Source: Nitzschia sp. pyKryTriq1 (taxonomy: Eukaryota; Bacillariophyta; Bacillariophyceae; Bacillariales; Bacillariaceae). Taken from it: a stretch of 64,000 nucleotides of DNA. The stretch is taken from positions 932,501 to 996,500 of the forward strand of contig OY101125.1 of assembly GCA_956465555.1 (NCBI GenBank), given 5' to 3'. Both the position numbers and the translations under genes were made by a program. Below are positions 19,113 to 28,412 of this stretch, in pieces (position 1 is the first letter of the stretch; each line of letters begins with the position of its first letter). The notes beneath the pieces are model-generated. The model was not told the DNA's origin. It saw nothing but the letters and a program-made list of their open reading frames with translations, and searched no databases.

Positions 19113-20601
19113 GCTATATAGATAGAGCTGTGTTTATATGTCGATGCGTATCTCAGAAAGAAATCGTCCACAATTTTTATTCAGCGGCGTTCTTCACACG
19201 AGGGATCGAATCGATGGCTTTAAAGCGACGTATGTGCTGACTACGAGAGGATCGGACCTGTTGAATTATTGTGTATTCTTGTGTTCCGCCCAGCCTTTGT
19301 TGCTTTGACAACAACAGACGAAGTGCTATGGTGTTGAGCTCTTCGCTTTTGTACCGTAGCTAATAATACGTTTTGATAGATGTGCACCGCGAACGGCAAT
19401 AAAACAAATGCCTTACGATGCGACGAGACATCCATGTGATGCATGCTTTTTGGTGGGACATTCTTTTATTCTGTCGATGCCAGTTCCCGTTCTTGGCGAC
19501 ACGAAGGCGACGCACATGCACGCGTAACCGCCGTGGGACGAACCGACGGGTAATTTTTCATAGTGAAGTGACATGTGACATTTTTTATCGATAATTGTGT
19601 CTAATCGTGTCTGACCGTCCATCAGACACCAATGTCCTTATCGAACCGTCCGTCAGTCCAACGAACGATCTCGAACTATCGTCTCGGAACCAAATCTTGA
19701 ATCTTGGAAAGCAACTGAAACGGAACACACTTTATATATCTTTAGTCGGTTCCGAGTAATCTACTTCCGTGAACCAGACATCACAATCATATTCTAATCT
19801 TATAATTTGGAAAGTCAATCATTTTACACTGTTTTTAGTTTATTGTGCGATATCGGTCTGGACAACCAGTATCACCACGCTTCACTAACAAGCAGTTGAT
19901 CGACCTCCTGCCCTATACACGAGGTAGTCGACAAGAATGATTGAAAGTGTAAATTGTGAGCTAGAAATGAATTGTTATTTTGGAACTACTTGTTTCAAAA
20001 TCAATTGTTGAGAAAAGATATTGCGCTGACTTGGCGAAATATTAGTCTTGCATGACTTTCACATGGTTGACCAGATGAATCTATACAAGGTCCCTTCCCA
20101 ACTTCGCAACGACTTGGCGTCTGGCTCTCAAAAGTCCTACGGCTACCGCGTCGCTGGCTTGTCTGAATGGGCATTCAAGGATAGAGAAGGCAACGAAGAA
20201 TCACATCCGCGAGAGCTCTTTCTCATTGTAGCAGTCGAAGGACTCCATTCCAAGAGATCCATTTGCAGTTCTGGATATAGATAGTTGAATGGGCCCAAGT
20301 CATAGCATCAAACCCGAATTCGTTGGTCGTGCACGTTCGAGGAGTTCTTATCGACCGGTCAGTTTTCGTTCGTGTGAGTCGTCTTCCCATCTGAACTGAC
20401 GTACGATGATGTGGCCTGGCGCGGCCGCCGTGCACTTGCCGCCCGCCAAAAAAGTGCAAGTCTTTTATTTACTGCAGCAAAAGACCTAAGATGACCGCCG
20501 GACCCCATGGACCGCGGCGTCTTCTTTCGTTTCCGCTCCATGACACAACTAATACCCATTAACACTCCAAGCAACGCTTCTACCTGTCCAAGAAAGGAAC
20601 T
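19113..20601. other. Intergenic, 1.5 kb
   Basis: This lies between the divergent glyoxalase-like gene (minus strand) and the 20602 gene (plus strand). Short open frames, for example 20048-20284 (plus), have no recognisable features. Part of the stretch (about 19700-20040) is AT-rich. I see nothing else. Confidence 0.45.
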
Positions 20602-20883
20602 ATGGCTGACGAAGACGATGGACTCTGGGAAAAGCCCGCGTGGGCCAAGGGTGGCGTCAAGCTCAAATCCACCGGCAAGGCAGAACAGATGAAGGGCGAT
20701 GGGAACCTCGCTGCGCCGATCACCTTTACACCGTTCAAGAACGAAGATCACTCCAACAAGGTCGCGAATTCGGAAATTCTCCGCAAAACTGAAGTTGGTG
20801 AGGCCGTCAAGCAAGGTGAAAACTTGGCTATGCCAATCACCAATATCCGCGACGAGATCAGAAAGGCGAGACAGGGAGGCTAA
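20602..20883 (+). CDS. WEKPAW-repeat small protein, copy C
   Basis: This is a 93-residue protein with ATG at 20602. Its head is DGLWEKPAWAKGGVKLKSTG. One full unit starts at GNLAAPITFTPFKNEDHSN and continues with KVANSEILRKTEVGEAVKQG, and the terminal unit is ENLAMPITNIRDEIRKARQG. At the DNA level the head is closer to copy A (12659) than to copy B (14323). It is on the opposite strand from A and B and about 6 kb away. The function is unknown and there is no signal peptide. Confidence 0.85.
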   Translation: MADEDDGLWEKPAWAKGGVKLKSTGKAEQMKGDGNLAAPITFTPFKNEDHSNKVANSEILRKTEVGEAVKQGENLAMPITNIRDEIRKARQGG

Positions 20884-21295
20884 AGCAGGTTGTTCCTTTT
20901 CGTATTTAGCGGGAAAATCGACTCGTTGTTTATTAGATCAATAATACTAGTCGAAATTCTTGCATCCGCAGCTGATCCTGACTTTATCTGAGCAGACCAA
21001 GTATACAGTCATAATATTGTACTCGACGTAGAATAGTCGCTTTTTGAGGCGAATTCGATTTCAAACTTCCGTTCTGGGCCAGCCACAACGTTTGGTTGAT
21101 GGGACCTCCGCAGCTAGGCTTTTCTACTGGTGTCTGTGGGGGGAAGAGGCTATACCAGGTAGCGTTGTCTCTGAATACGCGGCCTTCTGTGGCAATGCTA
21201 TGGCATCTCAGATCTTTGACGCGCCAACTCCATGGTGGCACCAATTTAGTGCGCTGCGGACTGATTCTTGGGAGCCTGCAGTACCGTAGGTCAGC
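20884..21295. other. Intergenic, convergent genes
   Basis: This 412-base stretch lies between the stop of copy C and the stop of the IMPACT-like gene. I see no gene or repeat in it. Confidence 0.5.
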
Positions 21296-22204
21296 TCACT
21301 TCTTATTTTCGATAAATCCAGCATCTTGCAATGCGTCACGAGCAGTGCTCGCAAAATACTTGAAACGGCTCGAACCAAGATGGATGCCGCCATACCATCT
21401 TGAAACGACAACAATTACGTTTCGAGCATCCGCCATCTCCAGCAATGAAGCTAGTTTGGCTCCAGCACCTTTTTCTCCATCATCGTCATTATCGCTCACT
21501 AGACAACCTCGATCCTCGTCCCAGAAGCGGTAGGCGATCATATTGTGTGAGGCTTTGGCCACTTTTTTGTCGTTGAGCAACAATTCTGCCAAGACCCAAT
21601 TGACGTGATCCATGCTCTCGACCGACGCCACGTGAGCGACCAGGGTCTCTGCGGGGCCGGATTTGGGTGGATGGTAGGGCTCTCCTCTATGTATGACGCG
21701 CCGATTCGACTCATTCATGAAAACCTCCTCGTCAAATTGTCGAATGGGCTGTCCAAACTTGCTGGTATATGGATGGAAGACTCTTGTCCCGCCTTCGGAA
21801 GATTCTTCCTCGTTTGTGGCGTTTTGAGGCGTTTTGGTAGATGATTCTTCTGCTTCTTCTTCAGTATCTGCCAAAAAGTCCGTATCCCCCAGAGTTGCAC
21901 GCGCATGTTCGGCCCACATGATGATGACTTCGGTATCTTCTTGGTACATATCACTCATCTCCGCCTCCATATCCTTCAGACGCCGTTCATCCACCACGAA
22001 GGGGGGAGCATAGAGGCAAGGAATCGGCGCTTGTTGGGAGGGATATCGTGCCGGCAAACGAATCTCCAAGTCCACGCTGGACGCAATTTTGATCCTCCAA
22101 GGACCCAAGGCACGATCTTCTGCCCTCACATCCTCCCCGTAAAAAGATTCCAGCGCCTCGAGCTCTTGCAATCGTCGGGCGCCGTCGGAGTCATTGGTTG
22201 TCAT
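21296..22204 (-). CDS. IMPACT/YIH1 family protein (RWD + UPF0029 domains)
   Basis: This is a regulator of translation. In yeast and animals YIH1/IMPACT binds GCN1 through its RWD domain and restrains the eIF2-alpha kinase GCN2. The 302-residue form starts at ATG 22204; the open frame extends 38 codons upstream without domain content. Residues 10-110 form the RWD domain (LEALESFYGEDV and a YPSQQAPIP loop). They are followed by an acidic Ser/Glu linker and then the Impact domain (about 150-292) with its signatures HNMIAYR, DDDGEKGAG and VVVSRWYGGIHLGSSRF. The order and length agree with the family. The protein is cytosolic and single-exon. It implies the organism has a GCN1/GCN2 pathway, which is established for most eukaryotes. 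Confidence 0.93.
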   Translation of the reverse strand: MTTNDSDGARRLQELEALESFYGEDVRAEDRALGPWRIKIASSVDLEIRLPARYPSQQAPIPCLYAPPFVVDERRLKDMEAEMSDMYQEDTEVIIMWAEHARATLGDTDFLADTEEEAEESSTKTPQNATNEEESSEGGTRVFHPYTSKFGQPIRQFDEEVFMNESNRRVIHRGEPYHPPKSGPAETLVAHVASVESMDHVNWVLAELLLNDKKVAKASHNMIAYRFWDEDRGCLVSDNDDDGEKGAGAKLASLLEMADARNVIVVVSRWYGGIHLGSSRFKYFASTARDALQDAGFIENKK

Positions 22205-22806
22205 CGTACAGTATGTCGGAAGGCGATTTGGAGCCTCCGTGTGATTCTTCTTCAAAAAAGCCACTATCAGTAATGTTCCTTGGGAATGAGAAAGCCTCGG
22301 GCAGATATTAAGGATCATTAGCCTATATCATTGTGGATTCTTGTTGTATGATCGATGATGGATGATGAATATGATGGATTTTAATTTTTTGGGTCATCCC
22401 TATTGTATTGTCGTCTGTTGCGGCTCAAGTCGTGTTTGTCGAACCGATTATCTATTAGCAGTAGTACGTGTATAGTATATAAAATACAGCAAATATTTTG
22501 TACGAGCTCGAGCAGGATGAACGAAAAGGAACACAATCGACGACAATAACGAAAGATCTCCAATCTACACCGCAGTTGTAACAAGTACGATCCAGGCAGA
22601 AGCAAATTGAACACCGGGATTTGAGACGCCTTCATAGGAACAACCGAGAAAGATCCAAAATCACGATCATGTTCTTCTTCATTCCAAAGCTCCATCCTAG
22701 TAGTAGGAGGAACTTTTCCCAGCGGAAACTATCGACCGCTTCTACTGGTATCATAATTCTATTTGCTCGATCTTGACCTTACCTTCCAAGTACAAAACCT
22801 TACATA
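22205..22806. other. Intergenic between divergent genes, 0.6 kb
   Basis: This is the shared upstream region of the IMPACT-like gene (minus strand) and the tandem peroxiredoxin gene (plus strand). An AT-rich section at about 22320-22500 includes GATGATGGATGATGAATATGATGG-type repeats. I see no gene. Confidence 0.5.
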
Positions 22807-24228
22807 ATGTCAGCACTCTCGGAACGACCAATTCCACCACAAGAAAGTGTGGTCGATTTGGGCATGCTTAGAGACGATCTGCAAGCGCTCAGTGAGAACT
22901 TTATGAGCGTGGCCTCCGAAGAGGTGCAAGAGATCCTGTTGAACCATTTGAAAGAGTGGAAGAATTCGGATTTACTCCACGATGCTCTCAAGGAAGGCGA
23001 CGTTGCCCCTGACTTTGTCCTTCCCGATCAAGATGGCAACTTGATCAGCTCGGTGGATCTTCGTGCCAAAGGGCCCATCGTGGTCGTCTTTTTCCGCGGA
23101 AATTGGTGCTCCTACTGCAACGCCACACTGAGGACGATCCGCAAATACGCTCCTCATTTCACGGCTCGAGGTGCCACTGTTGTGGCTATCTCTCCTCAGA
23201 CTATCAAGCAGTCCAAGGAAATGAGAAAAAATGCAGGTTTGACCTTTCCCGTCCTCTCGGATCAGGGGAGTGAGTACAGCCAGCTCTTGAACATTGCGTA
23301 CGTTTTGGAGGACCAGATCAAAGCGCTTCTAGAAGGTGCGGCAGGAAAGAGCTTATCCGAGTTTAATGGCCCAAATGGATACGATGCAACAGTTCTTCCT
23401 ATTCCAGCCACCTATGTGATTCAATCCGATGGTCGAGTGACGTATTCTTTCCTCGACACCGACTTTACCAAACGCGCCGAACCAGTCGATGTCCTCAATG
23501 CCCTTCCACGTCTCCCACGTCGTCGCTTTTCTCTGCGGGAGCGAATTGAGATGGAAATGGGTAGGCTCCGTGACAGTCACCCAGAACATCGAATGAAAAT
23601 CTTGTTTGATGCGATAGACCAACTGAAGGCTCAAGGCATTGAATGTCGTGCATTGAAAGTGGGCCAGAAAGCTCCCGACTTTTCCTTCACGGGTCGCGAT
23701 GGGGAGCGGATCGACTCCAAAAGGCTTCGTCGAAATGGCCCTTTGGTAGTGACCTTTCACTACGGTGATCGATCGCCTCTATGTATGATCCAACTGGAAG
23801 CTGTACAACGATATCTCTCCAAGTTGGAAGCCAAGGGGGCCAGTGTAGTTGCCATTTCGACCGGCGCGGCGAAGGTATCATCATCTGGTCAGCAACACTA
23901 CTACAAATTCCCCATGATGCAAGATACCCCCGACATGTCGGTCTCTAAGAAATTTGGACTCTTACATCGATTGCCAACCGGTCATTTGTTTGGAGTTGAT
24001 GGAGAAATGGAGCTGCCGATGGCTGCTACCTACGTCATTGATCGCTCCGGAACCATTTTGTATGCGTTTTGTGATGCGGACCCTACTCAGCGTGCCGAAC
24101 CATCGGATATTCTCAAGGCCATTCCGACCAAATTCCAACGCCGAGCTCCTATCAAACGGGGTCCTTTTTCTTTGCTGTTTGGTGGAAGATTGGCTCCACG
24201 AGCCAGTAAGCGAGCTCGAAGGGATTAG
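22807..24228 (+). CDS. Tandem peroxiredoxin-like (AhpC/TSA) protein with one degenerate domain
   Basis: The protein has 473 residues from ATG 22807 and contains two thioredoxin-fold peroxiredoxin-like domains. Domain 1 (about 62-235) has APDFVLPDQDG, VVFFRGNWCSYC with Cys101 and Cys104, VVAISPQ and a C-terminal IPATYVIQSDG strand. It resembles PrxQ/AhpC-TSA proteins that reduce hydroperoxides through Cys. Domain 2 (about 284-450) repeats the layout (APDFSFTGRDG, VVAISTG, MAATYVIDRSG), but its active-site loop is YGDRSPLC: the position of Cys101 is Ser323, and only the second Cys (326) remains. Domain 2 is therefore probably not a peroxidase and may be structural or regulatory. A helical N-terminal extension precedes domain 1, and the C-terminus is Arg-rich and basic. 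There is no targeting signal, so the protein is probably cytosolic. Confidence 0.88.
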   Translation: MSALSERPIPPQESVVDLGMLRDDLQALSENFMSVASEEVQEILLNHLKEWKNSDLLHDALKEGDVAPDFVLPDQDGNLISSVDLRAKGPIVVVFFRGNWCSYCNATLRTIRKYAPHFTARGATVVAISPQTIKQSKEMRKNAGLTFPVLSDQGSEYSQLLNIAYVLEDQIKALLEGAAGKSLSEFNGPNGYDATVLPIPATYVIQSDGRVTYSFLDTDFTKRAEPVDVLNALPRLPRRRFSLRERIEMEMGRLRDSHPEHRMKILFDAIDQLKAQGIECRALKVGQKAPDFSFTGRDGERIDSKRLRRNGPLVVTFHYGDRSPLCMIQLEAVQRYLSKLEAKGASVVAISTGAAKVSSSGQQHYYKFPMMQDTPDMSVSKKFGLLHRLPTGHLFGVDGEMELPMAATYVIDRSGTILYAFCDADPTQRAEPSDILKAIPTKFQRRAPIKRGPFSLLFGGRLAPRASKRARRD

Positions 24229-24371
24229 AGACGAGACGCTCCCATTACATTTTGATAGTTCATAAACGATAGAAAGTTGTTCTTTCATCCTCAAAAACCA
24301 AAAAGTAGTTCTATTTTTAGAATTCTGCACGGCTACTTTACTACAATCCGAGCCGTTACTGTCCGCTTAAG

Positions 24372-26078
24372 TTAGTTGGGACTGGGTGAAAATGAGTCCT
24401 CGGAGGAAGCGAGCGTGACTCGCCCCGAGGCATCTACCTTAGGTTCATTGCTGGGAGTACTAATGCTACCGGTAGTACGGCCAGCCTGATGGGTGGTGGA
24501 CGCTGGACGCCTTCTGTACTGACCAGCGGACTTGTCTTGAAAGAGTTGGCTCGGTCGAAAGGCGTCTTCGGGAATTTCCATCGCCGTGGCTCGTTTCAAG
24601 ACTTGATACAAGGGTTCGGCCGCCTTGGGGGGAGGCAAATCCAAAATTTGGGATGCTTGCAAATGCTGTCCATAAAATTTGGCATTGACGTCTCCACGGG
24701 TCGTTAGGACACTGCCCTCCAGAGACATTCCCAAGAATAATCCCTGAGAATGCGCGTAAGAGTAGGCGGGATGCACACTCCAATCACCTGCCGCCACTTG
24801 CGATGTCGCTCCTCTTCCCACGGGCCCCACTGCGACGCCCAATTCCGCGCCTAGCTGAACAGTACCCGCCAGCAAGGCATCCACAGCCTCAGTAGTGGTC
24901 AAGACGACCAGATAGTGAGTAATATCACCCCCCGCCAGCATACCCCATCCCATACCGACAGTCCCCAAGGCACAAGGAGCGCTCCATTGATCCTTGTCAA
25001 GACGTGCAATTAACAAGCCCGTTCCAACACGTCCACTCACTACCAACCCCGCCTTGATTACGGTCAAGAAACACAATCCCTTGGCACATTGCAACAAATC
25101 GAGTGGAATCGATTGATCAGATTCTTTCCAGACACTCGCCGCTGATGCTGCTGCGGATGCTGTTGTTGGCATAGGAAACATGTGTTCCATTGTTGCCGTC
25201 GCTTGCCGAATAGTACTTCCTAGTGTAAAAGATAAAGGATTGTTCCATCGTGTCCAGGATTCGGCAGTATCCGAATTCCGAATCAAGTTCTCTTGTTCGC
25301 ACGGGGGTCGATCCGAATGGGTCAAAAATTCGTAGACCGCTTTATGCAATCGATGGGGCAAGGCGCCCAAATTGTATTGTTCCACCACATGAACTAACCA
25401 AACATCCAATTGAACTTTTCGATATTGAATCAGATCGTCGTGTTTTTCGGGCGCCCATCGCAGACTTGGCGTCCACTGTCCCAACCGCCCAGCCCAGTGT
25501 TTTTCAGGAAAGGCGCATCCCATTTGAATGGAATGCGCTTGGAGCAAATCGTTCAGTTTGGCAAATTCCGAATACCGATGTTCCAGTTCCAAAGCCTGTC
25601 CGTTGACGAGCTGCACTCGTAAAATATAGGCGGTAAATTTCGCACCCGACACATCTCGTCGCGTTTCCGCCGACAGAACACGGACCGACAAAGTTCCTGG
25701 CTGTGACACGCGTTTGTCTTCCAAGGTTTGCGTTCTGCCTGTACCGTGTTGTTGCCATTCTTTGCGGGCGGAATGTACCAGCGAATCGGGAGTTTCGTTT
25801 GGGTGCAAGAAGGAATTCGAAAGCGGGTGGGATGGCTGATGGGAAGTGTGCGGCGTCGCCGGGAACGGAAAACTTTCGTGCTTGGGCGTCACACTAATAT
25901 CCGTCAAGGAAGGAGATCCTTGCTCATTATTGTTCACCGAACCAGCAGTGGCGTCGTCCTGCTGATGAAGTGGCGTCAAGGTCAAGGAAGCTCTCATGGC
26001 AGCCTGTTCTCGGAGAGTGGGAACTGACGGACTTTGCATGGTGGTCTTGGCACCGTCGAAGGGATCCTGGGGCGGCAT
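24372..26078 (-). CDS. PX-SYLF domain protein (lipid/actin adaptor)
   Basis: The protein has 568 residues from ATG 26078. Residues 1-125 are disordered. Residues about 129-255 form a PX domain with the phosphoinositide-contact motif RYSEF (168-172). The strands LSVRVLSA and FTAYILRVQL precede this motif and the helix KVQLDVWLVHVVEQY follows it. Residues about 310-500 form a SYLF (Ysc84/DUF500) domain: CAKGLCFLTVIKAGLVVSGRVGTG, GMGWGMLAGGD, HYLVVLTTTEAVDALL, LGVAVGPVGR and a final YSHSQG-like loop (here AYSYAHSQGLFLGMSLEG). SYLF domains of Ysc84 and SH3YL1 bind phosphoinositides and actin, usually beside an SH3 or FYVE domain. Pairing with PX points to endosomal or plasma-membrane recruitment. 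It is single-exon and convergent with the peroxiredoxin gene. Confidence 0.88.
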   Translation of the reverse strand: MPPQDPFDGAKTTMQSPSVPTLREQAAMRASLTLTPLHQQDDATAGSVNNNEQGSPSLTDISVTPKHESFPFPATPHTSHQPSHPLSNSFLHPNETPDSLVHSARKEWQQHGTGRTQTLEDKRVSQPGTLSVRVLSAETRRDVSGAKFTAYILRVQLVNGQALELEHRYSEFAKLNDLLQAHSIQMGCAFPEKHWAGRLGQWTPSLRWAPEKHDDLIQYRKVQLDVWLVHVVEQYNLGALPHRLHKAVYEFLTHSDRPPCEQENLIRNSDTAESWTRWNNPLSFTLGSTIRQATATMEHMFPMPTTASAAASAASVWKESDQSIPLDLLQCAKGLCFLTVIKAGLVVSGRVGTGLLIARLDKDQWSAPCALGTVGMGWGMLAGGDITHYLVVLTTTEAVDALLAGTVQLGAELGVAVGPVGRGATSQVAAGDWSVHPAYSYAHSQGLFLGMSLEGSVLTTRGDVNAKFYGQHLQASQILDLPPPKAAEPLYQVLKRATAMEIPEDAFRPSQLFQDKSAGQYRRRPASTTHQAGRTTGSISTPSNEPKVDASGRVTLASSEDSFSPSPN

Positions 26079-26367
26079 GAACTAGACTAAGATTTCTTGT
26101 TTTCCAATCATACTCGTATGGTACACGGTACAATTTTCTGTCATCGTCATTCTTCATTGTCGTCGTTCTGTTCGTCGTCGTGAAAGGCATGCACACGACA
26201 CACGATCCAACCGCAGTAACGGTCGCCGAAAGTGGCGCAGGCGGCTTTTTTCGCGGAGCCAAACAAGACTGCGGCCGGCGAATACCATACATACCGGTAC
26301 GAGAACTACCGTTTGTTTAGTGAAGTACGGTACTGAGAGATTATCTGAGTCCAGGCAGTCAAATCCC

Positions 26368-26397
26368 TTCCGTTGAGAGAGTCATAACTCAACGGAA
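26368..26397. repeat. Perfect 10-base inverted repeat with 10-base loop
   Basis: TTCCGTTGAG at 26368-26377 is exactly complementary to CTCAACGGAA at 26388-26397. It could form a stem-loop or mark the end of an inserted element. There is no U-run after it, so I do not call a terminator. Confidence 0.7.
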
Positions 26398-26502
26398 ATG
26401 ACCGATAGACGAGATACAAATCCTCGAGACAAAAGTGTCTCCAACAACGACGAGCAAAAGCACATCTTTTTGTTTACTCTTTCAATTGATCTCAATTGAT
26501 TA

Positions 26503-26533
26503 CCTTTAACAACTAATCCCTTTAACAACTAAT
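26503..26533. repeat. Two tandem 15-base copies (period 16)
   Basis: CCTTTAACAACTAAT occurs at 26503-26517 and again at 26519-26533, about 75 bases before the gag-like relic. Confidence 0.85.
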
Positions 26534-26608
26534 CAATCTAAATCTGCTGCCCCCATATCAAATAGGCTTCCCCTGCTATTATAAGGCATCCTTTGGATAC
26601 CGGATGAC

Positions 26609-26830
26609 ATGGAGGATATTCAAATTGCCAACTGCGAGAATCTTTTGCACAACCATGGATCCATCTCGCTCCTCAAACGACTCGAAGAATGGGAGGATGT
26701 TCTAGTGGATGACTCTGACTACAAGATCCAGCAAGATTACATGCTTTTCAATTGCCTCATGAACACACTCTCGCTCAAAGCAAAAGCAAAAGTCCAGACG
26801 AAGGAGGACGAGTATGTTCGAGACAATTAG
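26609..26830 (+). mobile_element. Fossil fragment resembling LTR-retrotransposon (Ty1/copia-type) gag
   Basis: A 73-residue frame has the helical pattern and an LMNTLSLKAKAKV-type segment that recall the gag region of copia-like elements common in diatoms. No polymerase, integrase or long terminal repeats were found nearby, so this is a short, old, broken remnant. The family call is tentative. Confidence 0.35.
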
Positions 26831-27156
26831 AAACAACATCGGAAACAAGCTAATTGATGGACCTGTGGTACCGCTGCTTGCACCGCCGCTGCGGTATTCT
26901 TGCTAGGGCAATCACTTTGTCCATGTAGTCAACAGCACCCATTCTGGCTTGGTACATATTCACTGCTAGTGGAGCAACCACTTCGATTCGAGAGAAAGCA
27001 TCTCGAAACCATCAGTCGGTTTACTAGTACGGTCTGAGAAAGTGATGTTTGTGTCACATGCACTGTAGACAGCAAGCAAAGGAAGCGGTTGTCCAGCCAG
27101 ATCGTGCAATGGAGATATTCCTGAATGGTGTACATTGATTTACCAGCTCTTGACTT

Positions 27157-27220
27157 TATTCCTCATTTCACATTCAGAAGGATGATGAGTGAGTGCTATT
27201 CCTCATTTCACATTCAGAAG
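27157..27220. repeat. Two direct copies of a 24-base unit (period 40)
   Basis: TATTCCTCATTTCACATTCA followed by GAAG occurs at 27157-27180 and again, identical, at 27197-27220. Confidence 0.9.
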
Positions 27221-27559
27221 AAGTCTAGGTAGTCCACTTGGTCTTGTTAGTCAAGCATTTTCAACTGACAACTCCCCTTTTTGACCCCCCAAAATTCAAA
27301 ATTGGATGAGGAATGAGGAATGAACGGAGAAACATCAAACCGGTACCGCATACCGGGTTCCGGTATGATAATTCTAACTACTGTTTCAAAAGAAGAAGAT
27401 AAAAGAGCAATACGATGACGATGACGAAGGTGACATTTTTTACAGCATGTACGGTACGAATAGGCTTTATTGTTTGCTATTCAAGTAGTGGACACGTGAA
27501 CCAAAAGCTATACTCTTCCGCCTGAAACATTGTTTCTCCAAAGCATCTTCCAAGGAATA

Positions 27560-28258
27560 ATGACGAGATACCGCCACCAAGCCCAGGGGCCGTCGATGTG
27601 GATAGCAGTACGTTTGTTGATGCTGGTAACATGTCTCTCTCGGTCTTGTTATTGTCGGCCGTCGTCTCCTGCTTTTGTGGGGGATGCATTGAACAAGGTG
27701 CAAAAAGACTTGGCGGCCTTGACGCGTCGAGTTACAGCTCGCCACATCCTTGTCGCCAACCCAGAAATTGCACTGGCGCTCAAACGCAAGATACGCGACG
27801 AATGTGCCGAAAAGCAAGTCTACGTCGTGGATATTTTTGAACAAGCTGCCCAAAAGTATTCCCAAGACGAAACCACCAATCAACGGGGTGGATTATTAGG
27901 CCAGCTAGTTCCACAGGGATACTGTCGGAGTCCGAAACTGGACGCATATTGTTTTCAAGCTCCGCTGGGAACTCTGGAAGGACCTCTCGAAAGCGAATTC
28001 GGATACCATATAGTATTGGTGACAGAACGAACGAATTGTCCCAAACTAGATGGCACAAAAACAAAATTGATACAAACCAGTTCGAGTGACGTCTTTGGAA
28101 CCTTGGTTCCTTCTCAACAGGTTGGCAAAGTCAATGTTGGCGAAATGTTGGTTAACCAAGCTGGGTTTTGGTTCTTTACTTTTTTGGCGGGAGGTCTAGT
28201 GGCCGAATTGGCAGAGAAATTAGCAACACCCTTCATGGTAGGAGGAGGACCAGTCTAG
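27560..28258 (+). CDS. Parvulin-type peptidyl-prolyl isomerase, probably plastid-targeted
   Basis: The protein has 232 residues from ATG 27560; the frame opens ten codons earlier at a TTG. A second ATG at 27596 would begin right before the hydrophobic leader (MWIAVRLLMLVTCLSRSC). The leader ends at RPSSPAF, which fits the Phe-at-+1 rule of diatom bipartite plastid leaders, so import through ER and plastid membranes is inferred. Residues about 58-157 form a PpiC/rotamase domain: TARHILVANPE, FEQAAQKYSQDET, RGGLLGQLVPQG, FQAPLGTLEGPLESEFGYHIVLVTER. The C-terminus has a hydrophobic stretch (about 200-216) that may anchor it in a thylakoid or envelope membrane. Parvulins catalyse cis-trans isomerisation before proline. 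An FKBP isomerase with a similar leader lies 1.7 kb downstream. Confidence 0.88.
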   Translation: MTRYRHQAQGPSMWIAVRLLMLVTCLSRSCYCRPSSPAFVGDALNKVQKDLAALTRRVTARHILVANPEIALALKRKIRDECAEKQVYVVDIFEQAAQKYSQDETTNQRGGLLGQLVPQGYCRSPKLDAYCFQAPLGTLEGPLESEFGYHIVLVTERTNCPKLDGTKTKLIQTSSSDVFGTLVPSQQVGKVNVGEMLVNQAGFWFFTFLAGGLVAELAEKLATPFMVGGGPV

Positions 28259-28412
28259 CAATTGCGAGCGAACTTGGTGAAAGCAGCTGCTTGTGTTGTC
28301 CAATATGAAGAGTACGAGTAGCGTAGACGAAGAGGAAAATAGAAAGCAACACAACTACGTAGATAAATCCAAGTGCAACAAGATCCAATACGGCGATGGT
28401 ACTCGTTATATG

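Larger units (their letters stand above)
26079..27559. other. Intergenic, 1.5 kb, with repeats and a retroelement fossil
   Basis: This lies between the PX-SYLF gene (minus strand) and the parvulin gene (plus strand). It holds a perfect inverted repeat, two short tandem duplications, TACCGGTA-type palindromes (near 26294 and 27340-27362) and a short gag-like relic. I see no intact gene. Confidence 0.6.

Noticed and set aside
20048-20284. 78-residue plus-strand frame
   Set aside because: It is the only sizeable frame in its intergenic stretch and could be a small gene, but nothing in it is recognisable; not enough support to annotate.
26609-27240. Intact LTR retrotransposon
   Set aside because: Only a short gag-like fragment is seen; no polymerase region or long terminal repeats were recognised nearby.
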